Origin: CAZBSE01 sp964610385
Lineage (GTDB): Bacteria > Actinomycetota > Humimicrobiia > Humimicrobiales > Humimicrobiaceae
Reading direction: 5' to 3'
Assembly: GCA_964610385.1 (NCBI GenBank)
Contig: CAZSXW010000010.1
Location: forward strand, 1 to 64,000
Length of the DNA: 64,000 bases
Position 1 is the stretch's first letter. Each line of letters opens with the position of its first letter. The notes beneath the pieces were generated by a model. That model was not told where the DNA came from. It did no database searches and saw only the letters and a program-made list of their open reading frames with translations. Positions 44,328 to 54,551 of this stretch are shown here, in pieces. Both the position numbers and the translations under genes were made by a program.

Positions 44328-46280
44328 TTATTTAGCTCCTCTTTCTTTATTTCTCTTAAGTGAATAGAAACTTTCCTCCACCGTGGGAAAATCCTTCATA
44401 TCGGTAAAAGGTAGAAACAGACCCGCTACATACCTCTCCATAAATTTCATATTTACGCTTAATTCAATATATGTGATATGCTCTGCTATTTTAGAGCTCT
44501 TCTTGTATTTATCTTCGGAAAGCAGACTCAGGTAAGATCCCGTTACCGAAGTATTTCCCATGAAAAAATATCTATTGATATCTATATCAGGCAGCATCCC
44601 GATTACTACCACATTCCTGATGTTAAGATGTTTTCCAAGCCCGCCTGCTATATATATCTTCTTAAGGTCATATATGCTGAGGTCTACTTCTTCAAGCAGG
44701 GTCTTTATTCCGGCATAAATAGCTGCTTTTGCCCTGATCAAATTATTGATATCGACCTCACTTATATATATGTCTTTTTTAGTTGCACTGTCGCTGGAAT
44801 TTACCAGCAGGTACCGACAATCACGCTCGACACATCTAAGGTATTTATTTCCTATGTCCTGATTGAATTTACCCTTCCTGTCAATCACTCCCTTAAGGTA
44901 CATCTCTCCTATAATATCGATAAGTCCCGAGCCGCATATGCCCTTAGGCCTGCCTCCGCCTATTACCCCGACCCTGCACTTATATGTCTTCTGGTCTATA
45001 AAAACTTGTTCTATTGCTCCATCTACTGCTCTGATCCCGCACTTTACTCCTCCACCTTCAAAAGCAGGCCCTGCAGAACAGGAACAACCCATCATCCAAT
45101 CTGAGTTTCCCACTACCAGTTCACCGTTTGTCCCGAGATCCAAGAAAAGTGACAGCTCTTTATCTTCATACATACCTGTTGACATGATACCCGACGTTAT
45201 ATCCCCGCCAAGATAGCTTGCCACTCCCTGTATGCTGTAAACATGCGCATTCTTTATATGCTTTATACCGACCTCTTTTGCAGTGGAATTTGAAAATTTA
45301 TTGGCTACCGTAACATAAGGCTCCTCCCTTATATATCTGGGAGGAACACCGTAAAAAAGATGCATCATAGTAGAATTACCTGAAACCATCACAGAAACAA
45401 TACTGTCCACATCTACCTTTGAATCTGCCAGCAGCTCTAAGATCAATTCATTGATCGAATCCAATATTACTTCTCTTAATTTAGCCAGCCCGCCTCTTTT
45501 ATTGGCATAAATTATCCTGTTTATAATATCTTCACCAAATCTTATCTGAGGATTGTATTCAGATTCCGAACTGATTATTCTTCCATCAGCCAGATCCACC
45601 AGATATATTACCAGTGATGTGGTCCCTATATCCAATGCCAGACCATAGCTTTTCTTACCTGAACTGCCTGGCTGGATATCTATAAGGGTGCTGTTTTCCT
45701 TATCTACGATTACTGTGACTTTCCAATCCTTCTCTCTTAAAACCTGGGGCAGCTGCCTTATTATATGAATAGGTACAGTACAATCTTCTATACCCAGGTT
45801 TTCCCGGATGCTTTTCTTTAATCTAAACAGATCACTGGTCCCGTAACTTAACGAAGGTTTACCAACTGATATAGTCTCTTTTCGTATCCAGGGTTTTATT
45901 TCAACAGACTGGAACTCATCACTGCTTATCTCAGAATATGATTTGGAATCGATATCGGCAAATCTCCCTTTTTCTATTTTGGCCTTTTCTTTTTTCTGCT
46001 TTGGTATCTTAACTACCAGGTCACTCCGTACCCGGGACTGGCATGAGAGTACATAACCAGTCTCTTTTTGTTTTAGAGATATAAACTTTGATCTCTTGGT
46101 ACTTACTTTGCCCTCTCTTATACGTACCTTGCATCTACCACAGGTCCCCACACCTCCACAGGACGAATCGATATAGATTCCGCTGTCAAGTATGGCCTGC
46201 TTTAGATTATAATTTTGTGGGACTTTTATTGATTTGCCGCTGGGAATGAACTTTATCAAATATTTTTTTGGGTTGTTCAT
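44328..46280 (-). CDS. RACo-like reductive activator of the corrinoid protein
   Basis: A 650-residue protein: an N-terminal 2Fe-2S ferredoxin domain with cysteines in SSCGGVGTCGRCKVR and VLSCQSRV, a linker, and a C-terminal ASKHA-fold ATPase domain (YGLALDIGTTSLVIYLVDL, FLDLGTNGELVVG, IYIAGGLGKHLNIRN). This is the layout of RACo/AcsV. Such proteins use ATP to drive electron transfer that returns inactive Co(II) corrinoid to Co(I). It heads the cluster and is 17 bp upstream of cooC. Related activators serve O-demethylase systems, but the neighbours point to the AcsCD corrinoid protein. Confidence 0.9.
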   Translation of the reverse strand: MNNPKKYLIKFIPSGKSIKVPQNYNLKQAILDSGIYIDSSCGGVGTCGRCKVRIREGKVSTKRSKFISLKQKETGYVLSCQSRVRSDLVVKIPKQKKEKAKIEKGRFADIDSKSYSEISSDEFQSVEIKPWIRKETISVGKPSLSYGTSDLFRLKKSIRENLGIEDCTVPIHIIRQLPQVLREKDWKVTVIVDKENSTLIDIQPGSSGKKSYGLALDIGTTSLVIYLVDLADGRIISSESEYNPQIRFGEDIINRIIYANKRGGLAKLREVILDSINELILELLADSKVDVDSIVSVMVSGNSTMMHLFYGVPPRYIREEPYVTVANKFSNSTAKEVGIKHIKNAHVYSIQGVASYLGGDITSGIMSTGMYEDKELSLFLDLGTNGELVVGNSDWMMGCSCSAGPAFEGGGVKCGIRAVDGAIEQVFIDQKTYKCRVGVIGGGRPKGICGSGLIDIIGEMYLKGVIDRKGKFNQDIGNKYLRCVERDCRYLLVNSSDSATKKDIYISEVDINNLIRAKAAIYAGIKTLLEEVDLSIYDLKKIYIAGGLGKHLNIRNVVVIGMLPDIDINRYFFMGNTSVTGSYLSLLSEDKYKKSSKIAEHITYIELSVNMKFMERYVAGLFLPFTDMKDFPTVEESFYSLKRNKERGAK

Positions 46281-46387
46281 TATTAAAATTACAACCTTTT
46301 AAACTTACCAATTCAAAGTCAAATAGCTAAAAAACAAAAAGAAAACCACCAATTTTAGAAATTATATTATATGCGCTTTTAAAAAGC

Positions 46388-46430
46388 AAAATGGAAAGAC
46401 AGTGCCATTAAAAACCTGCCCTTCCATTTT
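46388..46430 (-). terminator. Intrinsic terminator after the lipoprotein gene
   Basis: The stem AAAATGGAA..GGCAG with CTGTC.TTCCATTTT, then GCTTTTT on the minus strand, about 80 bases downstream of the stop at 46508. Confidence 0.6.
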
Positions 46431-46507
46431 TTCTCTCCTTATTTTTATTCTATGCCTTACATATTAAAAATAAACCACCTGTTCTGATTTACTGTTTATC
46501 TTGAGGT

Positions 46508-47068
46508 TCAATCTTTATAACCCACATCAAGACTCACTGCAGTTTCTTCATCATAAATTGAGACTATTACCGCTGCTAGGTAAGTCCCGTTATTTGCTGT
46601 GACATAATAAGATGCATTGCCTTCGCCTGCTTCGGTCTTCGAGCTAAATTCAACAGTCCAGCCCTCGGCAGGAAATTTGTCCATATACCAGTTGTAAATC
46701 CCCTCTCCATCATCAGAGGTATTGAAATTTATTATAAAGTAATCTTTACCATCTTCCTGCCAGGTCATTGTAGATTCAGGAGTCATATTTGGATATACTG
46801 GGACTACGCCGGGAAAGTTTTCAGGCAGTTCGCTGCTCATTCCCCAGGATGTCTGGCCTTCATCCGTGGTAACGGTGACCTCTCCTTCACTTATATCTAC
46901 TTCAGCCTGACCGCCTTCACTTTCAATACCCTCTTCTATCGCCGATTCCATTGCTTCCTCTGAAATTGATTCTGCTATTCTTTCTCCTACCTTAGAACAT
47001 CCGCCGCCAGAGAATAATAAAAAGGCTGCTAAACTCATTATCATTGCTATGGTTACTATTTTTTTCAT
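46508..47068 (-). CDS. Secreted lipoprotein of unknown function
   Basis: A 186-residue protein with a lipoprotein signal peptide ending FSGGGC (Cys24), then an acidic Glu-rich helix and a domain starting MSSELPENFPGVVPVYPNM. This 'PxxFPxxVPVYP' opening followed by a strand-rich domain with a YNWYMDKFPAEGW segment is found in small lipoproteins of several bacterial groups without known function. The gene stands alone between the acs cluster and lepA and has its own terminator. It is expected on the outer face of the membrane. Confidence 0.75.
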   Translation of the reverse strand: MKKIVTIAMIMSLAAFLLFSGGGCSKVGERIAESISEEAMESAIEEGIESEGGQAEVDISEGEVTVTTDEGQTSWGMSSELPENFPGVVPVYPNMTPESTMTWQEDGKDYFIINFNTSDDGEGIYNWYMDKFPAEGWTVEFSSKTEAGEGNASYYVTANNGTYLAAVIVSIYDEETAVSLDVGYKD

Positions 47069-47195
47069 CCTTGGTCTCCTTACTATTTTTTAGTATTTTA
47101 AATCAATTAAATCTATTTTACTAAATTGAAGTTTTTTATAAAGCCCAAACTTCAAAAAATAATAAAATCAGATAAATTTTACATCAAAGAAGCAT

Positions 47196-49013
47196 TTAAT
47201 GCTGCCTATCAATATCTAATTTATAAAAGCTCATAAAAGCTTCACCAGGTATCTCAACTCTTCCTATTTTTTTCATTCTCTTTTTACCTGCCTTCTGCTT
47301 TTGAAGCACCTTTCTTTTCCTGGTCACATCTCCACCGTAAAGCCCTGAGGTAACATCCTTCCTGTATGGAGCAATTCTTTCCTTGGCAATCACCCTTTTA
47401 CCGATTGCTGCTTGTATGGCCACCTCAAAATTCTGCCTTGGTATCAGCTTTCTTAGCTTCTGGGTTATCTCCCTTGCCAGATAATAGGAGTTTTTCCTGT
47501 GGACTATGATAGAAAGTTCATCAACTTTTCCCCCTGCCACCAGTATATCCAGCTTCACCAGATCTGAAGGTCTGTATTCGAGAAATTCATAATCCAGCGA
47601 GGCGAATCCGGAAGTTATTGATTTTAGCAGATTAAAGAAATCCACGATTATTTCTGAGAGAGGAACGGCGTATTTTATCTCGACTCTCTCCATCGAGATA
47701 TACTGCATATCCTTGAAATCACCCCTTTTCTGATTTACCAGCTTCATCACCTCTCCGATATAATCCTTGGGGGTGATTATTGTGGCTTCTACATAAGGTT
47801 CTTCTATTTTCAATATCTTTTCCTGAGCAGGGAAATCAGAAGCCCTCTTTACCTCCACTGTCAAGCCGTCACTCTTTGTTATTCTATAGACCACAGTAGG
47901 AGCAGATGTCAGTAGCTTAAGACCATATTCCCGTTCAAGCCTTTCTTTTATGATCTCCATATGAAGAAGTCCTAAAAACCCGCATCTAAAACCAAAACCA
48001 AGAGCGCTTGATGTCTCAGGGATAAAATCCAGAGAAGAATCATTGAGTGAAAGTTTGGCAAGAGCATCTTTTAGATTCTCGTAATCCCCTCCTTCAAGAG
48101 GAAACAGACCGGAGTATACCATTGGTTTGGGTTTCCTATAGCCCGGCAGGCTTGCTGCAGCAGGGTCTTTTTTGGAAGTCACAGTATCGCCTACCATAAT
48201 ATTTCCCACTTCCTTGATCCCCGTGATAATATATCCTACCTCACCGGCAGCAAGGATATCTTTTTTTATCATGTCGGGCCCGAAAATTCCCACTTCTTCG
48301 ACTTCACTGGCAAGACTTTCTCCCATAAATTTGATCCTATCACCCGTTCTTATGCATCCATTTACCACCCTTATAAGCACCACAACACCCCGGTAAGAAT
48401 TATACTGAGAATCAAAGACCAATGCCTGAAGCGGCATATCAGGGTTCCCTTCTGGATGTGGTATATCGCTGGCTATTCTTTCCAGTATTTCACCTATCCC
48501 GTGACCGGTCTTGGCACTGACTCTGAGTATTCTTTCTTCCTTAACACCGAGAACACTACTGAGCTCCATTGCGACCTCATCAATTCTTGCACTCTTTAGA
48601 TCGATCTTATTTATAACTGGAATTATCTCCAGATCATTATCAACTGCCATATAAACATTGGCCAGAGTCTGTGCCTGTATTCCCTGGGTAGCATCGACCA
48701 CCAGTATCGCACCTTCACAGGCAGCCAGGCTCCTGGAAACTTCATAGCTGAAATCCACATGGCCGGGAGTATCTATCAAATTAAATATATACTGCCTGCC
48801 GTCTGTCCTGCTGTTATAAAGGACCCTGACTGCATGAGCCTTTATGGTAATGCCCCTCTCTCTTTCCAGTTCCATATCATCCAGGAATTGATTCAGCATC
48901 TCTCTGCGGCTTACAGTCTCGGTTATCTCTAAAATCCTGTCGGCCAGGGTAGATTTCCCGTGATCTATATGAGCGATTATGGAAAAATTTCTTATCAATC
49001 TATTATCTGTCAT
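47196..49013 (-). CDS. lepA: Elongation factor 4 (LepA), back-translocating GTPase
   Basis: LepA is a ribosome-bound GTPase related to EF-G that acts under translational stress. The 605-residue protein has the GTPase motifs AHIDHGKSTLADRI, DTPGHVDF and NKIDL, the switch region RERGITIKAHAVR, and the LepA-specific C-terminal domain (KMKKIGRVEIPGEAFMSFYKLD). Length is normal. It is 30 bp downstream of murJ on the minus strand. Confidence 0.97.
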   Translation of the reverse strand: MTDNRLIRNFSIIAHIDHGKSTLADRILEITETVSRREMLNQFLDDMELERERGITIKAHAVRVLYNSRTDGRQYIFNLIDTPGHVDFSYEVSRSLAACEGAILVVDATQGIQAQTLANVYMAVDNDLEIIPVINKIDLKSARIDEVAMELSSVLGVKEERILRVSAKTGHGIGEILERIASDIPHPEGNPDMPLQALVFDSQYNSYRGVVVLIRVVNGCIRTGDRIKFMGESLASEVEEVGIFGPDMIKKDILAAGEVGYIITGIKEVGNIMVGDTVTSKKDPAAASLPGYRKPKPMVYSGLFPLEGGDYENLKDALAKLSLNDSSLDFIPETSSALGFGFRCGFLGLLHMEIIKERLEREYGLKLLTSAPTVVYRITKSDGLTVEVKRASDFPAQEKILKIEEPYVEATIITPKDYIGEVMKLVNQKRGDFKDMQYISMERVEIKYAVPLSEIIVDFFNLLKSITSGFASLDYEFLEYRPSDLVKLDILVAGGKVDELSIIVHRKNSYYLAREITQKLRKLIPRQNFEVAIQAAIGKRVIAKERIAPYRKDVTSGLYGGDVTRKRKVLQKQKAGKKRMKKIGRVEIPGEAFMSFYKLDIDRQH

Positions 49014-49042
49014 AAAGTGATAAAATAAATTATTTTAAAAGC

Positions 49043-50617
49043 TTATTTACTTTTTTTAAATTTTTTAAATAAACTCAATACAAACTTTATCTCTTCCATT
49101 TTAAATAAAAATGTACAGCCCGTATAAATACCGGCACCGACAATAATCGCGGAAAGCAGGATAATTATAAGCGACCATAGACTTTGATAGGCATAAACTT
49201 CAATCCACTCCCATAAAAAATAAAGCACGGTACTCATCACAATCACTGCAGCAAGGATCTTGCCGTATGATATGATTATCCTCCTCCCCCCAAAACTTCC
49301 AATCTTTTTTCTCAGGATAATCGCCAAGATCGCCACATTACACATCGCGACTATTGTGGTGGAAAGTGCAAGACCACTTACATCCATATATTTTATCAGG
49401 ACCCAGTCTAGAATAAGATTTATGACTATTGAAATACTTGCGACTTTAAGAGGCGTCTTCACATTTTTAAAGGCATAAAAGACACGATTCAGAAGCATAA
49501 GCAGACCAAAGAATACCAGGCCCATACTATGAAATATCAAAATAAATGCTACTTTCCTTGTATCACCGGCGGTAAAATTATTATGCTCAAAAAGGACCTT
49601 TATGATAGGATAGCTTAAGATCATCACCCCCGCAGCTGCCGGAAGCATTATGTACCCGATTTCCCTGACACCAAGGGAAAAGCTTTCTTTTATTCCAATA
49701 ATATCGTCACCAGCCGCCTGTCTTGATATCAAAGGATAAAGCACGGTTACAATTGCCACGGTAAACACGCCAAGGGGCAGATTCGCGACTCTCCATGATA
49801 AAGTCAAAGCAGTGGTATTTCCGCCTCCAAGATTTAAAGCAAAAAAATTATCCACACTGTTATTCAGCTGCACTGCACCAAGGCTTAACAGGATAGGAAG
49901 CATCAGAGAAAAAATCTCTCTTACCCCCTTATGCTTAAAATCGATCTTGAACCTGTATTTTAAAGGTGATGTCCTGAGCTGGGGTATCTGTATTACCATA
50001 TGGAGTATTGATCCCACCATTACGCCGATAGCCATACCATATATGCCCATGCTGTTAAAAAGAAAGACCACAAAACCTATGGTGATTATATTCATAACAA
50101 AAGGAGCAAGTGAAGGTACGGTAAAAATATTATGTGAGTTTAATATTCCCGTAGCCAGTCCAGACATAGACAGCAGAACCAGGGAGAATATCATAATCCT
50201 ATTCATTACTATAAATTTATATACATCCATCTGATTATTTGCAATTCTCGTAAGGATAGAACCTATTTCGGGAGAAAAAATAAATATAACGACTGCAATA
50301 ATAAAAAACACTATCAACATTATATTTATGACCGAGCCAGTAAAAATCCTTAAATCTTTTTTCCTGTCATTTTTAAGATATGCAGAATAAATAGGTATAA
50401 ATGCCGCCACTATCAGACTTTCTGCAATTAAAATCCTGAAAAGATTGGGAATAAAATAGGCCCATGTAAAAGCATCGGTCTCATAGGTAATGCCGAAATA
50501 ACCAGCCATTATCTGATCTCTTACCAATCCGGAAATTTTTGACAGCAGGATAGCTATTACCACCATGAATGTGGCACTAAAAATCCTTTTCCTTGAAAGT
50601 AAATAGTCTTCATCCAT
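49043..50617 (-). CDS. murJ: Lipid II flippase MurJ (MviN family)
   Basis: A 524-residue polytopic membrane protein of the MOP superfamily that flips the peptidoglycan precursor lipid II across the membrane. The N-terminal signature is visible (ILLSKISGLVRDQIMAGYFG...TDAFTWAYFIPNLFRILIAE), as are LPLGVFTVAIVTVLYPLIS, FEHNNFTA and the FYAFKNVKTPLKVA segment. About 14 hydrophobic segments are seen, the normal number. It precedes lepA by 30 bp and is divergent from rpsT across about 140 bp. Its presence fits a walled cell with the sortases seen elsewhere. Confidence 0.95.
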   Translation of the reverse strand: MDEDYLLSRKRIFSATFMVVIAILLSKISGLVRDQIMAGYFGITYETDAFTWAYFIPNLFRILIAESLIVAAFIPIYSAYLKNDRKKDLRIFTGSVINIMLIVFFIIAVVIFIFSPEIGSILTRIANNQMDVYKFIVMNRIMIFSLVLLSMSGLATGILNSHNIFTVPSLAPFVMNIITIGFVVFLFNSMGIYGMAIGVMVGSILHMVIQIPQLRTSPLKYRFKIDFKHKGVREIFSLMLPILLSLGAVQLNNSVDNFFALNLGGGNTTALTLSWRVANLPLGVFTVAIVTVLYPLISRQAAGDDIIGIKESFSLGVREIGYIMLPAAAGVMILSYPIIKVLFEHNNFTAGDTRKVAFILIFHSMGLVFFGLLMLLNRVFYAFKNVKTPLKVASISIVINLILDWVLIKYMDVSGLALSTTIVAMCNVAILAIILRKKIGSFGGRRIIISYGKILAAVIVMSTVLYFLWEWIEVYAYQSLWSLIIILLSAIIVGAGIYTGCTFLFKMEEIKFVLSLFKKFKKSK

Positions 50618-50758
50618 GACTACATTATATTACAGATGCCGTTAAAAAACGTATTATATCATTTAAATCTGTGCAGTAATAAATATTTTTATTTATCTAA
50701 AAAAATGTTAAAATGTATCCTCGTTTAAAATTGATAGACACATGAGAGGAAAAGTCAG

Positions 50759-51034
50759 ATGCCGAATATAAAGTCACAGGAAAAAAGAGACAGGCAGAAC
50801 ATTAAAAGAAGAGGCAGAAATAAAACGCTTAAAGCAAGAATAAAGACTGACCAGAAAAGACTTGCTGAAGCTATAGATAAAAAAAATGTAAAAGATGCCG
50901 AAAATGAACTTAACTTGTTATTTAAAGACCTTGATAAGGCAGTTAAGAATGGTGCAGTTCATAAAAATTTCTCAACCAATAAAAAATCAAAAGCAACAAA
51001 ACTTGTAAACTCAATAAGAAAACAGAAGACCTGA
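50759..51034 (+). CDS. rpsT: 30S ribosomal protein S20
   Basis: A 91-residue, very basic protein that binds 16S rRNA in the small subunit. The family pattern is clear: MPNIKSQEKRDRQNIKRRGRN, then KRLAEAIDK and the C-terminal GAVHKNFSTNKKSKATKLVN. AGAGG precedes the ATG. It is a single plus-strand gene converging on holA, which is a common arrangement. Confidence 0.95.
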   Translation: MPNIKSQEKRDRQNIKRRGRNKTLKARIKTDQKRLAEAIDKKNVKDAENELNLLFKDLDKAVKNGAVHKNFSTNKKSKATKLVNSIRKQKT

Positions 51035-51043
51035 GACCACTAT

Positions 51044-52084
51044 TCAGGTACTTATATCCACGATTTTCAATATCATCCTTTTGACCAGGTTATCATCCTG
51101 ACCAGAATCACTTCTAAAACTCGTATCATAATTATTTAAAAGCTTGAATACTTTAATTATTTCGGCTTCGGTATAATTATTGCTCCACTTTATATATTTA
51201 CTTACCAGCTTACCAATAAAATATGGAGGTACTTTCATACTGTTTTTGATATAGTCTGTTACTGACTGTCTGCCGTTCCCGCATTTAATATATAGAAAGC
51301 ATTTAAACATCCTGTGGACCAGTGTCACAAGTCCTATCATACTTTGCTTCTCATCCAGCAGAGGCTTCAATGCCTCAAGACTTCCCTTCTTATCCCGCCT
51401 GCCGAGGCAATCTACCAGGTCAAAAATTTTCATTGAATAAACACGGCTTACCAGAAATCTTACCGTATCCTCATCGATCACTTTTTTAGTTTCTGAAGCT
51501 ATATAATTATAAAGTTTTTCATACTCCTTTTTAAGCAAGCTTAGATCCACGTTTACATTTTCTATCAGGAGTGATGCAGCCGGATCAGTGAATTTTATCC
51601 CGTCGGATCTTGATCTTTCGTCAAGCCAGCTTTTAAGCTCGCTTCCACCAGGTACTCTTAGCTGCTTGATGGTACCGGTTTTTTTAATCAGGTCCACCAG
51701 TTTCGGATTTAATTTCTGCTTTAAGGAAGTAAGAATAAATACTATGTCGGGACTCTTTTTATTATTTATTGAGATCAGTTCCATGATTTTCTTACATAAT
51801 GACATGGAGGCTTTCTCAATATACTTTACTACCGCTATTTTTTTGGAAGAGAACAAAGAAGGAGTGCTTATATAATTGTTAAAGCTTTCCTCATCGATCT
51901 CTTCCGCTCCGTCAAAAACCTTAAAATCCGTATCAATATTGATCTTTCCCTTGAGGAACTCTTCAATACTTTCCACTCTTTCGTCCAGTATTGAATCACT
52001 GCTGCTTATATATAGATAGCATGGCTCCAGACTCTCCAGCTTTATAGACTCTTTTTTTAATCTGTCATCCTTTACATTTATCAT
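51044..52084 (-). CDS. holA: DNA polymerase III subunit delta
   Basis: HolA is the clamp-loader subunit that opens the sliding clamp during replication. The 346-residue protein has the family layout: N-terminal LYISSSDSILDERVESIEEFLK, PSLFSSKKIAVVKYIEK, the AAA-like middle (PDIVFILTSLKQKLN), and the C-terminal helical domain with RVYSMKIFDLVDCLGRRDK. It lies 12 bp after comEC, the usual comEA-comEC-holA order, and converges on rpsT. Confidence 0.92.
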   Translation of the reverse strand: MINVKDDRLKKESIKLESLEPCYLYISSSDSILDERVESIEEFLKGKINIDTDFKVFDGAEEIDEESFNNYISTPSLFSSKKIAVVKYIEKASMSLCKKIMELISINNKKSPDIVFILTSLKQKLNPKLVDLIKKTGTIKQLRVPGGSELKSWLDERSRSDGIKFTDPAASLLIENVNVDLSLLKKEYEKLYNYIASETKKVIDEDTVRFLVSRVYSMKIFDLVDCLGRRDKKGSLEALKPLLDEKQSMIGLVTLVHRMFKCFLYIKCGNGRQSVTDYIKNSMKVPPYFIGKLVSKYIKWSNNYTEAEIIKVFKLLNNYDTSFRSDSGQDDNLVKRMILKIVDIST

Positions 52085-52095
52085 ATCAAACTATA

Positions 52096-53766
52096 TCAAT
52101 TCCGATTGCTTTCATTAATACTGGTTTTTCTAATAATTATAAGGGCTGCAGATAATATGACCAGAAATATTATATAATAAATCACTATATCTTTTATATG
52201 GTAATCATTAAAATTTATAATAAAAAAATCTGTTTTAGATAAAGTTTTAACCACCATCAAAATATAACTAAAAAAGACCGCGGATGATCTGATTGTAAAG
52301 CAGCCTATGGGAGGCCATAATATACTGACAAAGGAAGAAGCTATCAGAATAAAAAGAAGGATGTAAAACACCGGTAGTATTAAAATATTGGCAACCGGCG
52401 ATATCAAAGAGAATCTCTTAAAAAAGTAGGCCAATATTGGAAAAAGGGCTGCCTGTATGGAAAAAGTCATAAGGCCGATTTTCATAATAAAATTTTCTCT
52501 GTATTTTGATAATGATAAAATGCGGCCGGCTATCTTTCTCACCACCGGGTAAATAAAGATTATTGCTGCCATAGAGCCGAACGACATCCATAATCCCAGA
52601 TCATAAAAAAAGCAAGGATTAAAAAGTAGTATTATAATATATGAAAGGTACAGTAAAAATCTGTTATTATATTCCCGGTTCCAATTTGAAGCGAGAAACA
52701 CGAAAATAAATACAATCGAGGCCCTCAGAGTACTGGCTCTTCCGCCTGTTATAAAAGTGTAAAACGCCAGTAATATGACTGCAGCCCAGAATGCAATAAA
52801 AGAAGGCTTTATCTTCCTGACAAGTATGTATATCATGGATATAAAAAAAGAAATATGAAGCCCGGAAATTGCAAACAAGTGATATACTCCGCAGTCTTTA
52901 AAATCTTCAGAAATGTACTCGGGGATATTATTTCTGTTACCGAGTATCAAAGCTTCTGCTATACAGGCATTTTCAACTTTCAAACTTCTATAAAAGGTAT
53001 TTTTAATGCAGCGGTAAAACCTCCCGCGCAGATAGAATATTTTTGAAGCCAGGCTTCTGCATTCGATTTTTTCCATATTTCCAGTCTTTACATCAAAGTA
53101 AAGGCAGTCATGACTTACAATTTCAGACTCACCGGGATCCACTTGTTTTAAATCTCCTCTCAGCCTTAAATAATCATCCCTTAGAAGAGATCTGGTTCCC
53201 GTACTGTCAAGCCTGATATTTAGCGGTTCATTTATAGAGCAAAAATTTTTTAGATTTCCGCTTCGGTCATATGCATATATACTTCCTGTCTCCAGTAAAA
53301 AGTTTAAGCTACCGAAATAATAATAAGGATGGTCCGAAATCCTTCCTTCTATAACCACGTCATTACGGCAAAAATCATCGTCGCTGGATATCGTTAATAA
53401 AATCTTCTTACTTTGACCGTATCGATATATACTGATAATTGAGTTTCCAATAACCAGTAAAATAAAAAAAGGGATCACTATCTGAACGAGAAACTTTAAA
53501 AAATTTTTTTCAGAATCGGGTTGAAATGACCTTGCAGATAAAGTGATTAAAGAAGAGCCTAAAGGAAACCTTTTTGAAAGCCTCCTTATCATCATAACTT
53601 CTAATAAAACCAACAATAAAACAAATACAGCTTCTAAGGCAATAATACGTGGACTGCGATAATTGTATCTGCTTCCTATATAGATTCCTGCAGTCAATCC
53701 GGCAGCCCAGAAAAGATAAAATTCACATAATAGAAAAGACTGTATTTTCTGTTTTATACTACTCAA
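52096..53766 (-). CDS. comEC: ComEC/Rec2-family DNA-uptake channel without the C-terminal beta-lactamase domain
   Basis: A 556-residue polytopic membrane protein. It has the ComEC N-terminal part (DUF4131-like region, residues about 90-250) and the competence domain with ALILGNRNNIPEYISEDFKDCGVYHLFAISGLHISFFISMIYIL, followed by about eight hydrophobic segments. In competence ComEC is the channel for single-stranded DNA. Many ComEC proteins carry a C-terminal metallo-beta-lactamase-like domain of 250-300 residues; here the protein stops after the membrane region, and the next gene is holA. Its start overlaps the comEA stop by 4 bp. DNA uptake is likely but other competence genes are not seen here. 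Confidence 0.9.
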   Translation of the reverse strand: MSSIKQKIQSFLLCEFYLFWAAGLTAGIYIGSRYNYRSPRIIALEAVFVLLLVLLEVMMIRRLSKRFPLGSSLITLSARSFQPDSEKNFLKFLVQIVIPFFILLVIGNSIISIYRYGQSKKILLTISSDDDFCRNDVVIEGRISDHPYYYFGSLNFLLETGSIYAYDRSGNLKNFCSINEPLNIRLDSTGTRSLLRDDYLRLRGDLKQVDPGESEIVSHDCLYFDVKTGNMEKIECRSLASKIFYLRGRFYRCIKNTFYRSLKVENACIAEALILGNRNNIPEYISEDFKDCGVYHLFAISGLHISFFISMIYILVRKIKPSFIAFWAAVILLAFYTFITGGRASTLRASIVFIFVFLASNWNREYNNRFLLYLSYIIILLFNPCFFYDLGLWMSFGSMAAIIFIYPVVRKIAGRILSLSKYRENFIMKIGLMTFSIQAALFPILAYFFKRFSLISPVANILILPVFYILLFILIASSFVSILWPPIGCFTIRSSAVFFSYILMVVKTLSKTDFFIINFNDYHIKDIVIYYIIFLVILSAALIIIRKTSINESNRN

Positions 53767-54551
53767 ATAGATATAAGCTGCTTGATTTTCTCATATTTTT
53801 TTTCTCCTATACCGGTAACGTTTCGTAATTCTTCTTTAGCCTTGAACAGGCCGTTCTTATTTCTGTAATCAATGATGTTTTTTGCAGTCACGGGTCCTAT
53901 CCCTGGTAGTGACTCGAGCTCCTCCAGGCCTGCGCTGTTTATATTTATAATCCCGTTTTCCGAGTAACTGCCGTTTTCCGAATCACCGCCGGTAAAAAAT
54001 AAAAAACCGCCACTGCCAATTTCCTCTATCGAGGGTATATAGACTCTCTGTCCGTCAAATACCTCCTGCGCAAGATTGACTATCTCCAGGCAGGCATCTT
54101 CGCTCTGACCGCCGGCAAGTTTTAAAAGGTCTATTACCCTTGATCCTTTTTCTATCTCATATACTCCTGGTTTTTTTACTTCACCGCAGATATAAGCTTT
54201 TATAATTCCACTACTCTGTATCAGGTCCTCATCACTGGCTGCCTCTTCCCCATTTACCGTTTTGCCCGGATCAGTGCTTTCTTCTTTTTCTGTTTTTGGT
54301 TTATCATCTGCTCCGGTACTGTTCCCCCCATCGGAAAGATCCAAATTGCTTTCCTGATAATAACTTTTAAGAATATTTTCCTTTCTTTTTATCTCAACCT
54401 TCTGATTTATATAAATAAAAATGAAAGCAGTTATTATTATGAAAATAAATCCTGGTATAATAAAATAGAAATATCTCTTTCTCCTATAGCTGATTTTATC
54501 AATAAAAAATCTTCCCCTGCTTATCTTTTCCTTGAAATCAAATAAATTCAT
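53763..54551 (-). CDS. comEA: ComEA-type DNA-binding protein
   Basis: A 262-residue membrane-anchored DNA receptor. It has a basic N-terminus, one membrane helix (about 28-48) and a charged Glu/Asp-rich linker. An SLBB domain follows (IKAYICGEVKKPGVYEIEKGSRVIDLLKLAGG), then a C-terminal pair of helix-hairpin-helix motifs (ININSAGLEELESLPGIGPVTAKNIIDYR, LRNVTGIGEKKYEKIKQ). ComEA binds incoming DNA outside the membrane and passes it to ComEC, whose gene starts within its stop codon region. A 269-bp AT-rich spacer separates it from the divergent plus-strand pair. Confidence 0.92.
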   Translation of the reverse strand: MNLFDFKEKISRGRFFIDKISYRRKRYFYFIIPGFIFIIITAFIFIYINQKVEIKRKENILKSYYQESNLDLSDGGNSTGADDKPKTEKEESTDPGKTVNGEEAASDEDLIQSSGIIKAYICGEVKKPGVYEIEKGSRVIDLLKLAGGQSEDACLEIVNLAQEVFDGQRVYIPSIEEIGSGGFLFFTGGDSENGSYSENGIININSAGLEELESLPGIGPVTAKNIIDYRNKNGLFKAKEELRNVTGIGEKKYEKIKQLISI

